From Hansfordia pulvinata (taxonomy: Eukaryota; Ascomycota; Sordariomycetes; Xylariales), in the NCBI GenBank assembly GCA_006538405.1, contig BJKQ01000004.1, forward strand, positions 2,356,001-2,420,000: 64,000 nt of DNA, written 5' to 3'. The position numbers and the translations under genes are program-made. The notes beneath the pieces were generated by a model. That model was not told where the DNA came from. It did not search any database and was given only the letters and a program-made list of their open reading frames with translations. This document shows, piece by piece, positions 46,727 to 60,600 of the stretch. Positions within the stretch are counted from its first letter, which is position 1; every line of letters begins with the position of its first letter.

Positions 46727-49694
46727 GTGTGGCTCGAGCGCGACCCACGCGATAGTCCCACCGACAGGACAGGCACACAGGCACAACGGCCGGGCCGGGG
46801 TTGGGTGGGCAAGGAAGTTTTTCAAGATCGGATCTCAACGGGCGCACCCCTCCTGTCCGTGCAGAAGAGACGTTTCCGCCGTCCAAGGCCGTGCGCAAAG
46901 GGACAAAGGGGGGGGTGTACGTACTCGTACAAGCATCCTGCTAGTTGAAGCACTTCGCACACGCACAACCGGGTTGTCAGAGAATGGCGGCGGCTCCGGG
47001 AGATATACTCCGCTCGACACGGCTGGAAACGCGGCGACAACGCGACCTGGGCCTGGGCTGGAACTCGTAGTAGCATGGTAGAGGGGCCTTTCAGCCGCAA
47101 GATAAACCAATATTAATTAGGCCCGTCGAGCCTCGTGGGGACAGACAAGTGGACGAACCTGTGCCCTTTGCACGGATGGGCCAGACCAAAATGACTGCAC
47201 TACTAGAGGATCAAGCTAGACGCGTCGATTTACGAAGCAGACGGGCGGCGAGAACGGGCGTCGGCGCCGTTGCGCGAAAGGGGAAACGCAGCCCGAGAAG
47301 GTGTCTCGGTTTGCCCTTCAGACCGGTCTGCTCGCGCCAGAGACAAGAAGACAAACAGTCGAGGATGATGCTGAGATGGCGGAATCGAGCCACAGTCCCC
47401 TCCATGACGATTTCAACCTGCTCCGCAGGCTCGCGACAGAGACTCGATCGGGCAGCACCGCGGCGGTCTGAAGCCTCATACGAGTACTCGCAATCATACC
47501 GCATCCTGGCCCAGGGCCGCGTAGCATCGGATCGCATCGCACGAGGAAGGGACCCCAGGTCGATCCCAGCTCAATACCAGCGCGAGTATCTGTCAGCCGG
47601 CCAGAACCTCTCTTGTCTACGAGCACCTTGCCGACCTCACCTTGCCTGGGCGTCATGGGTCGTGTTTGTATGGCCTTCTTTCCGGCAAGGGATCCGCATC
47701 GGGCAACCGAGATCCCGTACGGCATGGGGGCAATCCAGGGAAGCCCAGCCTCGACCCGTCGGTGCCAGGAATGCACAGTAGCTCGTCACTTGCGGAGTAC
47801 GGAGTACACACACGCACGAGGAGTACGAGATGAGTAGAGACTTCATGTGGTGCGGTGGGGTCTTGAACTCGTCCCATCACCAGTGGCTTGTCTGTAGCAA
47901 GTGGATGGCGAGGCGAGGCCGTACGAGTACCCGACAGCCTGGAAATGAAGGGGGGACGGGGCGCGCACCATTCTGCTGAGAGGGGATGAGGCTTTTGGCT
48001 GGACCCGACGAGTATCCGTAGGGGGGCACTGGGGGGGGCGGAAACACCGCACAAGAAAGGAGGCCCGGCATTGGGTGACGATTTGCCCACGCGTGAGCCA
48101 GAGATGAGGAGCGGCAGGACCGTCGCACCCCGAGTCACCACCCCCTGTGCCTTTCTTGTCGACCGGCTCGGCTGCCCCTCGTCCCGCACGAGTACCCCGT
48201 ATCGCACGGCGGACGACCCTCCCACCCGCTACCTTAGGTAGTCTCTCTGATCTCATCTCTCCGCGAGGAGGTACTTGATGAGATTTCCATCATCACCAAG
48301 AACCCGGTGCAGAGGAACAGGTGGAGAGTACAGGATGGGATGGGGAGGGGAGAAGGGAGGCGTGGAAATCTGGTGACATGGACCCCATCGATCCCATCCA
48401 TGCACACCTGCCTACCTGTTCTCGTCATTCCCGAGGGCGCGGCTCAAGTTCCGCAAGCGCCGCCGCCCGCCGCCGCGCTCCAACCGGCCGGCCGGCCGTT
48501 CGCCAGGTCGATGCGGTGCGTTTGCGGCGCGCTTGCGGTGCGTTGTCATTGATGGATGGATGGAGTGGAGGGGGCTGCGCGGGTCTGTGGGCCTGCCTGC
48601 GTCACTGCGACAGGGACAGAGACATGCCTCTCGTCTTCTTGGGCCAGTCCATCGGCATCTGTGCCGTGACACGGAGTATAATGATGGATTTCGTGCACAC
48701 ACCGCGGAAGAGGGCTGCAGGTGGTGGAAGTGGAAGTGGTATGGGTGGTATGGGTGGTATGGGCGGTTGTGGTGGTGGTCGTGATGGTGGTCGTGATGGT
48801 GGTGGAGAGCTTAGGGCTCTGGCAGAGCTAAGGTACCGTGGGTACCTAATGTTGGAAAGGCCCAATCAGCCCGATCGCGATGTGGGCCGCCACTGGTGTC
48901 GGTTCGTCTGGGAGAGTCCCGGCCCTTATCCCAACATGGGAAATGCATATGGATGTCTACCTATGATGTGACAGGTGGACAGACAGCAACCTGCACTCCC
49001 CCCGTCTATTCCTTACCTAAACCACCCCTCCAGTCCACTGCCTCCGTTCTCATCGTCTGGAAGTCGGATTTCAACCCTGGAAGGCATTGCCAGTGAAGTT
49101 TCCCCTAAGGGGTCAGTGGGCGTAATGGCGCAGCTCTGGTAGGCACGTATACCTGGTACTTACATGCATCCACAGTAGGCGGACACCTTACGTTCACGGT
49201 TGTACCTGACCGTGCCTGAGGGACGGCAAATGTACATTGATGTGTTTCTCGTCAACGACATGCGCCCAGTGGGAGTTTCCGGTGACAGGACGTCTTGCGG
49301 AAACTGGAGGGGCCCAGGTATTCGGGCACCACATACAAGAGGCACTCGTAGTGCAGTCATAGAGGCTAAGGCACTCTGCACACTCGACAGCGCTCGTCAC
49401 ATGAAGCTGTGCCGCTATACGAAACAGCACCATTGTACTGGAGGAGGTGGGCAGGGGACTGGTAGCCGGTCACGCCGGTCTGTCTTCATTATGTCACTAG
49501 GCCCCCTCGTCCGATAGATTCAGATGCAAGCACAGTCATCAGTACGGAGTACGAGTAGGTGGTAGACACTCGACGGCCGGAAAGATGGGGCTTTTCGATG
49601 CCTGCCCGCGAGTTTTCCACCTAATGCAAGGTCCTTTAAACGCTTGCCTACCGATCGGGCTGTCGTCTTCTTCTTCTTCTTTACTCTGCCGGGA

Positions 49695-49716
49695 GGGGGG
49701 GGGGGGGGGGGGGGGG
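49695..49716 (+). repeat. G22 homopolymer
   Basis: An uninterrupted run of about 22 G, preceded by CGGGA. Confidence 0.93.
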
Positions 49717-51821
49717 ATGTGTGGTGGAAGCAAAGCGGTGACGTGCCCAATGCGCGTCTGGCACTGATCAGGACGCCTTTTTGGGCGCATTACGGAGTAC
49801 GTACTCGTACCGCGATCGCGCCCGTTTTCCGTCCATTGCCGTTCCGCCCCTCCATGGATTGCTGCTTGCGCGGTACATTGGACACTCGTACATACGTCGA
49901 CAGCCTGCCCCTTGTCGGCTCCGGTCAGAATGGCCTGACAGTTGAAGGCTTGGCTTGTGACCCCTGGTCCGTACGACGAGTATTGGATGCGTCTCGTACT
50001 CTCTCTCTCTCTCTCTCTTTCTCTACCCCCCGTAGAGATTATCTAACTTCGCTTGGCGTGAGAAATGGTCTTGGTAGATGATACTGAAGATTACATGGCA
50101 ACGCATAGGTACAAGAATTGGTGGTAGGTAGGCGAGTGCCCCTAGGTGGTAGGTACCTACTTTAGGTACGGAGGCAGTACAAGTAGGTAGATACATACCC
50201 AGGGTACCGCCTGGTCCATGGCTCGCCTTTCGCTCGACACGGCACCGCAGACGACTCGTCCCAGGACCGTCCATCATCTGGGATCATACCCCGCGAGGTC
50301 GGTCTGTCTGTCCTGACCCCGCGGCCATCGTATCGCAAGGTTCGTTTCATCTGCTGACGGATTCGTACACGAGATCGGGGGGGGCCTGTTTGATGACAAC
50401 AGCAGCCAGCCCAAAACAACCAGATAATTACATGCAGATAGAAGCAGATCCTAGTGCGTCGCACGCAGAACGATCGATGCCAGTGCCAGGCAAACGATTA
50501 GGTCTACCATTAGGTAGTATTCCATATCCCCCTGCTGGTCAGTGCACTCGCAAGCTTTGCCTTACCGGACACTTGAAATATTGTTTGGAAACAGGGCAAT
50601 CCAAACATCACCACTTCCACCACAACCAGTGCCGCCGATACATCCACCCAGGTGAGGCCATCTGCAGTTAGACCCAGTCCCTGCAGGGAACCAATAAGGA
50701 TTATACACACAACCTCTCTCTTCTCCCTAGGTTCTCTTCTCCCTTCTCTTCCTCTCGTACAAGTATCTGCGCCATCTGTTTGCACCTCTCTCCAGCTCCC
50801 TGGGCCTGTTTGGTAAGGTAGCGATAGCACGGCTCCTAGGTTAGTAAGTAATGTAGTTAGGCTTGAGGGGTTCTCTCGTTTCTCTGCTCGTACACCACTA
50901 CTCGCGCACGTACTCTGCCTTACTGCCACTACCTATACCTTACCTACGCGCATGATGCATCTATATACCTAGGCTGATTGTACTGCCGCTCTTACGCGCC
51001 CTTTCCCGGGCAGTGCCCACTGGTGCCCAGTAAACATCGTGCATTTCCCCCCCTTTCTCTCTTTCTCTTGAGAAGAAGGAGGAAGAAATGGGGGGGAGGG
51101 GAGGTCCCCTCCGCTCCACCCCGGGTCATCCGCGAGAGGGTCCCGCGTGCGTGCCGAGCCCGCTCTCTCCATCGACGCTTGCGAGTAGCAGCGGTGCCAC
51201 ACACCAGGTTGCCGTACCCGAGATTTGGGGGTAGGCAGGGCGCATCCACAGTCTCTTCCTCCTCCGTGCCTCCCTGTACATCTCCTTTTAGTGCGTGCTT
51301 TCCTTGTATCGAGTGGAGCCTGTAGTGGAACCGTCAGGTGTGGATATGGGCTGTCTTTTTCGGCTGCTAGTGGATGGGGAAGAGGGGATAAAAGAGAGAA
51401 AGATGGAGAGAGGGAGAGAGGGTGCCACGAGTGCTCGTGCTCGTGCGTGCTGTTGGGAGCGTCGAAGGATATCCGTAGATGTTTAGACGTGGATGGGGGG
51501 GGGGGGGTCATCGTTGTCTCTCTGACAACCTGTGCCCCTGTAAGCGACAGCCCGGATTGGATCGGGAAATCGGAAAGGCTCACAACGCCCGGAATAGATA
51601 GGACATCCGCTCCGGGAAAAACTCTCTCTCTCTCTCTCTGTCTTTTGGGAGAGCAGAATGCGGGGGCCGTCTGATGACCAGTCCGAATTAGTCGTGGATT
51701 GTCCTGTCTTGTCGTCAACGCTTGTCTTAGCTGGCGTCTCCGCCGCCGCCGATGAATGGTCGCTCCCGTCCCTTAGTCGATAATCGACTTCTAAGCGCCC
51801 TGGTCTTGCGCTCATGCATCC

Positions 51822-51844
51822 AAAAAAAAAAAAAAAAAAAAAAA
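51822..51844 (+). repeat. A23 homopolymer
   Basis: An uninterrupted run of about 23 A. No target-site duplication or retroposed sequence is obvious beside it. Confidence 0.93.
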
Positions 51845-52743
51845 CACGACCGGCCCAGACGCGGCGAGGGGAGACTGGACAGAGAGAAAGCTAAAAGGGG
51901 AGGGTCCCAAAGACCCAGAAATCAGACTGCTTACGAGTATGAGTGTGACCTAACTTGGGTAGTCAGTCGCAAGGCACGAGTGAACACACTCACTCTTCAT
52001 CGTCGCGGGAGGAGAGAGAGGTCCAATCTTGACGGTCCACTTCGTTCCCCCCCCGGCTTGTTTGTCCGTCATCCGCTAGGCCAGCTACGAGTAAAGTCGT
52101 CCGGGAGGGCAGAACCACACTGCCTTTCTGGGCAAAACCGCGACGCTGGCGTTTCCTCTCCCCCCCGTGCCTCTTGTTTCTAGTGAGCCTGATGAGTCTA
52201 CAAGGTGGCACCTCGAAGCATCGAGTACGTAGGCACGGTAGGCGTGTACTTTTATTTCCCCTCCCGATCACAGTTTCGCGCGAACTGGATCCCATTCCTC
52301 GTCCCGAAAACGTAATCCAGCCTATGGGCTCTGCCATCGTTCTTGCGCCGGTTCATCAGCTCGGTGACGGGCTGGCCTTGGTTGTGGTTCTGGGAAAAGG
52401 CACCTGGCGATCGAGACCTCTCCCCCTCTCTCCTCAGACATCTTCCTCTCTGTGAATTTGCACCCCCCTTATTCCATTTCCCACAAGTGCCTATCGTATC
52501 TGGCCATTCCGTCAAGGCCAAGCTGGGGGGAGGCTTGGATGTTTCTGGCCGTTTCACGACTGGGAGGGGCCACCTTGGAGGGTAGAGCGAGGGTAAAGCG
52601 GTCGCATAGCGGGCCGCATTAAGGCAAGGCATTCCTAAAGGGCCTGTGAGCTGGAAGTCTCTCTTGTCTTTTTTCGTCTGCTAGGCCAGCCAGGGTTATT
52701 AGGGGGAGGGAGTGTCGCTCGCTTCAAGGTGGTGATGGCGATG

Positions 52744-52765
52744 GTGGTGGTGGTGGTGGTGGTGG
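52744..52765 (+). repeat. (GGT)n microsatellite
   Basis: About seven GGT triplets in intergenic DNA. Confidence 0.9.
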
Positions 52766-55700
52766 ATACTTCGCTTGTCCGACCAATGACGAACCATCGC
52801 AACGAACGGTCGGAACCTCGCCGTCTCCGTGAGGCGGCCTCTGCGCGCGTGTGCGCGTGTGCGTGTGTGCTGCAACTGCTACGAGCATGTGGTCCCGTAG
52901 TGGCCGCCTGGATGGGCCGCTCCGTCGCCCGACGCAGGCCATGGCACTGAAAATAGCCCCCCAAAAATGACGCCTCCATCGCGTGTACGAGGACAAGGCC
53001 GCCGCTTGCGCGACCGCCTGCGCCTTGTCCACCAAAGGGGGGGGGTTCATCCGTTGGAGATGCCCTGCTGGCTGGCTGGATCAGCAGCCAGCAGTCAGTC
53101 GTATATCGCATGTCGAGCCGCGCAAGGCCAGGCGGCGGGGAGTCGGGCGGGGAGGCTGTGCTGTGTCGTGGATCTATACTTGCCATCTCTCAAGCCCGGA
53201 GTGTACGTACGAGTATTTCTCGTGCAACGTCGCAGACCAGACCCGGCTGGTCGGTTTGCGAGACGGCCCTCACCGCTGGCTGGGCTTCATCCGTCTTTGG
53301 ACGAGAGAGCTCGCAGTACGATCCGGTGACGTGACGGAGCCCCTTTCCCGCCGTCTCTCTGTCCGTCTGTCTGTCTCTCTCTCTTTCTCCCTATCTCATT
53401 GGGCCCCCCACCCCAATGTCACCGTGCCTTTGGGCCTCACTCTTCGCCAGGCTGCGTGCTGCCATGCCATGCTTTCCCGGTCGACTTTGTACTTGCAAGC
53501 CAGGAGAATATACATCGCAGGGCTGTATAGTCCCGTGCTTAGAAAGGGAGACACGAGCCGCTGTTGCCCCCCCTCCCTCCCCTTCTTCTCGATTCCGGGG
53601 AGCCCATCAGCCCTGTGGGGGGGGGCCAACGGCTCTCGCTAGTTAGTGCCCCTGCGTACGCTCGCGCTCGCGTCAGAAAAAAAAAAAAAAAAGACCTGCC
53701 TGCCCCCGTCGATCGGTCGCGCGCTCCTCCCGGGTCCTGACTGGCCGAGTCGCTGCGGCAGCGCTCGCCGGCGAGCATTCTTTTCCTCGGTAGACTGGCC
53801 AACGGGAGCCATTCTTCGCCCTCCTCCTCCTTGCCTTGCCTTCCCTTTCCCTTCTCCCCCGTCTCCCCGAAGCCGACACGGATCGCCGTTGAGGCCTCGT
53901 GCCGCCTCGGACGCTGTCCGGCCCCCAGGTTTCATGTCGTATGCATCTTGGGTCACGCCCCGGGCCATGACCGACCCCTCCCCACCTCCCGACCATTCAT
54001 CTTCTTGCCTCGACAATGGCGGTGGCCCAGATCCCGCATCGCACGGTGGATCGGATCAGCAAAGTCAACCGGAGAGATGCCCCGTCATCGCAAGCCAGGG
54101 GGCCCGATAAAGAGGGGGGGAGAGGAGGGCACTCTCAGCTTCGGGGGGTATGCCATTGTAATTGGTCATGCGCAGCCGCGATGTGCTTCCTTGCGCTTGG
54201 GTCCGCGCACAGTAGATCGCCGGCATCATTCCGACCTCCCTAGTACGAAGAGTAAGTAAGTACGTGAGGCATCCGGGAACGGCATCTGGGGGCCGGGGAC
54301 CAACGGAGAGTTCCGCCCTGGCCTCTGGGGTCAGGCAGGCTGGCCCACGAAGCGAAAGCACTTCCGGCGATTTCAACTGTTTCCCCGTGTTACCAAACTT
54401 TGGTATATCCTCGTCGCAACGCTGGCCAGCTACCTGCTGCCAGATGACCGCACGTGCCGTACGCGCCTGCACGGCAGACCAGCGTGGATCAACTGGAGCC
54501 AGGCCAGACTCGCCTGCCACTCAAAGTGGATATTGGCCCATGGCTGCCACGATGGCGCCATGGCCCGTGAAATCACCCACAAACGACTCTTGGCCGATTT
54601 TACCGACAGTGCGCCGTCTCTTATTAGCAGCTGGGGGCCGGGGTAGACTATGAGTACGCGAGAGCCGGAATCGCGCTTTGCTACTCGGTAGCCCCCATAT
54701 CAGAGTTTGGGCGACCGGGCTCAACCCCCCCAAGCAAGGGCGATTGCGTAATCCCCGTACGAGAAAGCGTCCCGTCAAGCGACTGATGACGAGGGTGCAT
54801 GCGCGAGCCAGGTAGGAAAACCATCGCTGTCTGTAGGTGGTGAGAGAAAATAAAAAGAGGTGGATGGGGCGCATCGCATCATATTGACCACTTTCCCTCC
54901 CAGCACGCCGGGCCCGCTAAGCAAGGGGGGGGGGGGGACCACAGGCGAGCGCCGTCGTCAATACTTGGGATCGGGAAAGAGTCTGCCGGCCCCCAAGGAG
55001 TCCGAGGCATCACCGCCCCTCCTTCCCTGTTGCGCCAGTTTTCCCGCCCGTGCCACCCGGGACGGGCGACTCTGCGCCTGCTCCGTCGCCCGGGTCTCTC
55101 TCTTTATCGTCTCCTTGCGCGTGATGAGCAAGGAAATTTCCATCGTCCTCCAGGCCTTCCCTGGCGGCCGAGGCCCACCGAGGCTTGTGGCGGATGGGCA
55201 GGTAATACCGCGGGTTAGTCAACTTGATACGGATGCGATCCGGGCGCTGGCCCCCCCGCAGACGAGCCCGGCCCGGCCTGGGAATGTGACCGGCCACAAG
55301 CGCGGCGCGTTCGGCGGCCAAGAAGGCGAAGAGGGCCCCCCCTCTGCGCGGCCGCGCAAGGACGACGGCGCGGCAAAAGCGGCTATTCGAGATGATCCCG
55401 TCACCGACTCCTGGCACTGCGGCAAAGAGTCTGCGTGCGGTTCGTGTCAGCCAGGGCCGCTGGAGGCGGTCGTCTGCGCTTCTCTTGAGTGCTTACTGGC
55501 TTGCCTACCTGCCTGACCCAACAACTGCATGCTAGACGCGGTCCACGTGTGCTGCTGTGCGGTGAGAAGGCCCCGCATCGGAGGTTGATCAGAGAGACGC
55601 AGGGAAATAAACCAGATTGTTTGCATGTGTGCACCCCGTGCGAGATGGCTGACCGCCAAGATTATCTGGCGCTTCTATTGCGTCTGCTCGAAAGGGGCCG

Positions 55701-57312
55701 AATAGATCTGCGAGTCTCTCGTCACATGTTCCCCCGGCTCATCTGGCTGAGCCCTCCATACAGACAGAGCAGGGAGCCGCGATTTGCCGCACGCGCACTC
55801 GCGCACGCGTGCTGTGCGCCTCGGCCGGCCTGCGGGGGCGTGTTGCTATAGAGTTGGAGACGGGTCTGCCTCCAGGCCGCATGCTGCTCGCTGCTCCCAC
55901 AGGGCGCAGCACTCGCAGACAGGCCACGGACTGACTAACACACTGGAATCGGTCATGGCTGCCAGACAGGAGGGAGACCGCCCCCCCTCTCCCCAAGCCA
56001 GACGCTGACTACATGTCTACTCGTACGGCGATCGACGGGACACGCGCCTGCATGTCGAGTGGCGGGTGCGCTTAGCTCGACGAGAAAGGGCCCTCTCACA
56101 GGCTGAGTTGGCGGCAGAGGGGGCCCTTCTAGGCGCGCAAATGCCGAAAAAGGCCCGCGCATGACGGGGCCCCCAGAAGTCAGGAACGTGTCAGCGAGCA
56201 ACGGCATTGATGGAGTGTCTTGTTGGCTGGAAAAGGCGGGTGTGGGCAAGGGGCAGCACTTGCAGGCGCGGCGGACATGACTGGCGGCAGACGGTGCGGA
56301 ACTGGGGTGGGTAGGGACGGTGGTGGTGTGTGTCGGCGTTGGAATCTGCAGCGAGGAAGCGGCAGATGTGCCCTGCCAGAGGATAGTAGAGCAGGCCGAT
56401 TGGGAGATGGCCGAGTCGTTCGTACAACGCGCAGTGTCTGGCTCTAAGCCATGGGCGAAGGATGACGGGTGGCAGTGCGTGCAGGTCCCCGCGATCAGAC
56501 TCGAGGTCGCTGATGGACACGTCACAATGGTATCATGTCTGTATGCTCAGGAGTCAGTGCTGTGTCTGCTCCAGAGTCCAGACTTCTGCTGTTATCATCA
56601 CACTTCTTCCTCTCGGGCGGGGCGATCTTGACCAGCCCACCCGCAATAGTCGGCGAGTTCAATCACATGGACATGGGATAGTGTTCAATGCTGGCGCACG
56701 ATACCTGGTGCACTACCGCCACCGCCACCGCCGCCGCGAGACATGGGCCGCGCGCTGTGAACGAGAGGGCAAGAGGGGGGGGGGGGCATAACAGGGTCTA
56801 CCGACGCAGACGCAGACCGACAAGGTGCCGGGCCTCGTTGCGGCCAGCCTAGTAGAGCAGAAGAGAACACCCCCCGGTGGGTGAGGGGGTGGGCATGCTA
56901 TCCGGCTCAGTCACCCGCGGTGACGAAGGGTCATGAAAACATCGAGGGTCGACGGGGCGGCGCTGGCTCGAGGGGGGGGGGGGCACGGGGGACACGAGAA
57001 GGCCGGAAGTGCAAGGGAGCGGGTCGACGTCTCCCAGTGGGGATATGCTTTAGCAAGGCTGCGCAACGACTGGTTACCAATGTGACGGTGCGCCAATCAC
57101 ATTGCGCGCATGGGCAGGCTGAGCAGCCGACCGGACAAATCACAGACGCGCATCAGGGCCTAGTGCGCCGCGCTATCGTCCCAGCGCCCCCCCCCGGGGC
57201 TCTTCCCCCGTGGCCCCCTGTACTTGTACGAGCTCGGGGGGCTACCTCTAGCACAATCGAAGCACCTTTCAGCGGGGGCCCTCCGCCTGCTCACGGGCTA
57301 TCCGACAGGTAC

Positions 57313-57625
57313 CTATCTGTACATCAGAAGCCCGTACCTCGGGCAACCTACGTGCAGTGAAGACTTCCATGCCGGCATCGATGTTGAGGTGCCGCAGACG
57401 GTGTCCGGCAGGGGAGTGGGAAGGGTACGAGTAATAAGTGGAGGGTTCAGTGCGAGTACAGTACTCGGATCACTGGTCTTTCTAGCATTGCCACTGGCCG
57501 CGGCCTCATTGAGCAAGGTGATCACGCCGTCGAATGTTATCGCAGCCGTTACTGGAGCTCCGACCAAGAAAAGGATGACATCCGAGATACGATCCAAGTA
57601 CATCCTTTCACCTTTACGCCGGTAA
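57313..57625 (-). other. Doubtful ORF with a hydrophobic stretch
   Basis: The minus strand reads MYLDRISDVILFLVGAPVTAA...LLNEAAASGNARKTSDPS from an ATG near 57603 to a stop at 57313. The plus strand over the same DNA also gives a hydrophobic frame (STVLGSLVFLALPLAAASL). Upstream on the minus strand the frame stays open to 58020 without another ATG. This could be an exon of an undetected gene or chance. Confidence 0.2.
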
Positions 57626-60600
57626 GAGTCCTGTCCAGTCGCGGATGTATCTCGGACCACACGTTCAATGAACCTTTTTCCGGATTTCAGAAGACCCTTC
57701 CAGGACCGACCTGCCACTGTGTACCACGAGTACTCGTGGACTGCCACCAGACATCCAAAAAGGACAATATGCGGTGCGAGTACTCGTACTCCGTAGTTCG
57801 CCGTGTTCAGCAGCGGGGGCCACTGGCGACTGCTCACAGACCCTGTGCGTCTTCTCACACCAGCGGCGCTACCGCCACGGAGACAGCCGCCATCGTCCCA
57901 CGCCCGCTGCTGGAGATCAATCAATGGATACCTCCTTGAGTGGCGCCGCTTCCGTACTGTGGCCGGACGCGTTGTGGGGTTCGGCCCGTTCAGGGTACAG
58001 AAGGCGCGACGATGGGGCACGGTTCCGTGGCCATATTCAACCTCTACTCCGTACGGTACTGTACGGATATTCCGGTAGTCACTCGTTCGCGTAAGCTAAG
58101 GTAGCCACATTCCGCACACGGAATACCGCCGTCCGGGCATCGCGCCATGTCTCCGTTCCACGCCTTTGCGGCGCTGCCTCTCCTCCCCGATCAGAGAGGT
58201 GAAAAGTAGGTAGAAGGAACTCGACTGAGCTCGCCTGCGAGTGTGCCATCATGTCGCCTGCCGGTGGCCAGCGTGCCTGCCTACCCGCGCGCACCTCGGC
58301 AAGCCATTTTTGTTTGGTTCGAGCCCGTCCTCCAAGGCTTACCCTTTGGGGTGGATTGTCTCTTGAAATCCGACACATACAGAGGCCTACATAAGGTACA
58401 TGTAGTTAGCATCGTGCAATGGGCAAGAAACTAAAGACCTTTCGACCAGCCCTGAAGCCGTCCTGACGTAAACGTGCTGTTCAATGACCACGGGAATGCA
58501 TGCAACGCTTTCACTTTCAGTGTTCCAGTTCTGCGCTGTGGAATCGCGACAGTAGAGCGCGAGGCAGGTGCGAACCGCGGCATCCCATCCCCCCCCGTGC
58601 TGCACCGTGCTCCGTACCTGCCCGCCTTCGCCGGCGCCGAGGCCGACAACAGCCGACCGACGCTGGCTGGCACCCACGGCGCTCCACAGCGCTACGACAC
58701 AATCGTCCCATGGATGTTCATCGCTGGCGGCCTTCCATCTCGCCCTCTGCCCAAGGTTCCCCTCTTCCTTCTCCTCGCCCCCTCCTGCGTACACGTAGAC
58801 CGCGAGACACTCCGGCCGGTCATCACCTACCTGACCCGGACCTGCGGCGGTTTCCTTGCATTTTGCAACTCCTCTCCTCTGCTCTGCTGCAACCCTTCCC
58901 TGCAACCGCGTCAATCTCTTGCTCAAAGCATCCGCCTCGTCTGCCTCTCGTCGAGTGAAATCGCCCCAGCACAGCCCGGGCTCCTCTTCTTTTGACGCCC
59001 TGAGAAATAAGTCTGCTAGCGCAACCAGCTCCTCGGGATGCTTCGTGGCTTCTGTTTGGTCCAGCACCGCTGCTCGGTGCGCGATGGCCACCGCCGCCCC
59101 CCCAGCTCATGACGCTTCCCCTGCCACCCTGGCACCAATGCCACCCTTCTGGCTCGCTTCCTCCGCCTCCCTCCGCGCCTGGGTGCTCTGCCCGCGCCCC
59201 CCTTCTGCTCTCTCGTTTCGCCTCGCCCCTCAGTCCAGCACTCGACTTGCGCCCGTCGACGGGGTCGCTCCTGCACCACTGCGCTGCCCTGCACCGCCCA
59301 TCCAGCGCTGCCTTGCATCTCCGTCTGTCCTCTCGAAAAGCCAATATACGCGCCGGCCTCCGTGCACGCAGCAGTCCGGTCTTGTCGAGTTGCGACTCAG
59401 CCCACTCCCCGAGCCCGACATCATGGACAACACACTGGCCCCTCCAAATGCGCTTTGCCCGCCTTGTCCGCCGACAGGGCTTCTGAAGGGCTACCCTAGC
59501 TCACCGTCGCCGTCGGCGGGTCCTCCACCTCCTTAGCATCAATTTGATTTGTGGCCTGCTATCGCCAGGGCTCGGCTCACTTCCCACGAGCCCCGACGCC
59601 CACATACGTGTCCCGCTATTGATGAGCCTGAAGTCCAAGGCCGATTCTGAGCATGGTTGCTGCCCGCGACATACAGCCGTGGTATGGCGCCAAACAGCAA
59701 ATCTTAGCGCAGACCAGTCTTGTGCCCCCGCGATCACCCAAGAATTAATTCGCAGGTCCATCTGTTTTCCTCAAGCCACCAGTGAAGAACGCAAATATCC
59801 TCTAGGAGACGCCTCGCCCGTCTCCTCGCTTGACCGTTTCGCAAAGGTCCCCCAAATCGAGACGACATCCGAGAAGGCGGGGCTCTCACTTTGATGGCTT
59901 CTTTGTCCTTGTTAGAGCACGTTCGGACAGGTTTCAGCCCTCTTCGCTATTCAATTAGTACCAGTAAAACGTCAGAGCTCGCGACGTTTTGATATGGTAC
60001 ACCTGCCGAAGGAAGCAAGCCAGTAGGTGGGTCGCGTGAGCACACAGCCTCTCATGAATGCGATGGACACTCGGCAGTCGCCCAACGATAACGAGGCATC
60101 TAGCCAGGGATCGCCAGACCGGTTGACTGTGCGGCGGCCTTGAATGCGACCGGTTCCGGGCAGTGTTAGGCATACTTGGGGCCACGGGCTTCGACTGTTA
60201 CCGCAACCAAAGCTACTCGCATCTACCCACTGTCCGCCCAGGGTATTAGGCCATTCCCACACGCGACCAGGGTACATGTGACCGGTATCCCCCCCCCAAG
60301 CTGACAGGGGAAGCCGGGTTCAGAGTGGCAGAGATTCTCCCTGCTGGATCCGCCCACAAACGTCGCCCTAAACGCGGCACTTGGGGCCGGGCAGCGCGGG
60401 CTGGTGAGATCGGCCTGCCGTTGCTGCTCGTTTGACTGGACGGGACAGGCGGCGCCTCGCGAGCTCGCGCTACCGGGAATTACCCGCATGCTCTAACAAA
60501 ACTTCAGGCCGCCTCCGTGCTTGTTCACGGAGTACTCGAGGCGCCCATAGTGTGCACCTATGAACAGAGCATACCTAAGATCTGACCGTCTGTCCCGATC

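Noticed and set aside
51822..51844. A23 run as a possible retroposon tail
   Set aside because: No upstream retroelement sequence or target-site duplication was seen; other A, G and C runs nearby point to simple slippage.
54860..55516. 218-codon plus-strand ORF with an internal ATG at 55123 (MSKEISIVLQAFPGG)
   Set aside because: Superficially protein-like, but the minus strand over it is equally open, it crosses a G13 run, and no family or intron pattern supports it.
55953..56525. 190-codon minus-strand frame with scattered cysteines
   Set aside because: No ATG start, no signal peptide, and an overlapping alternative frame looks equally plausible.
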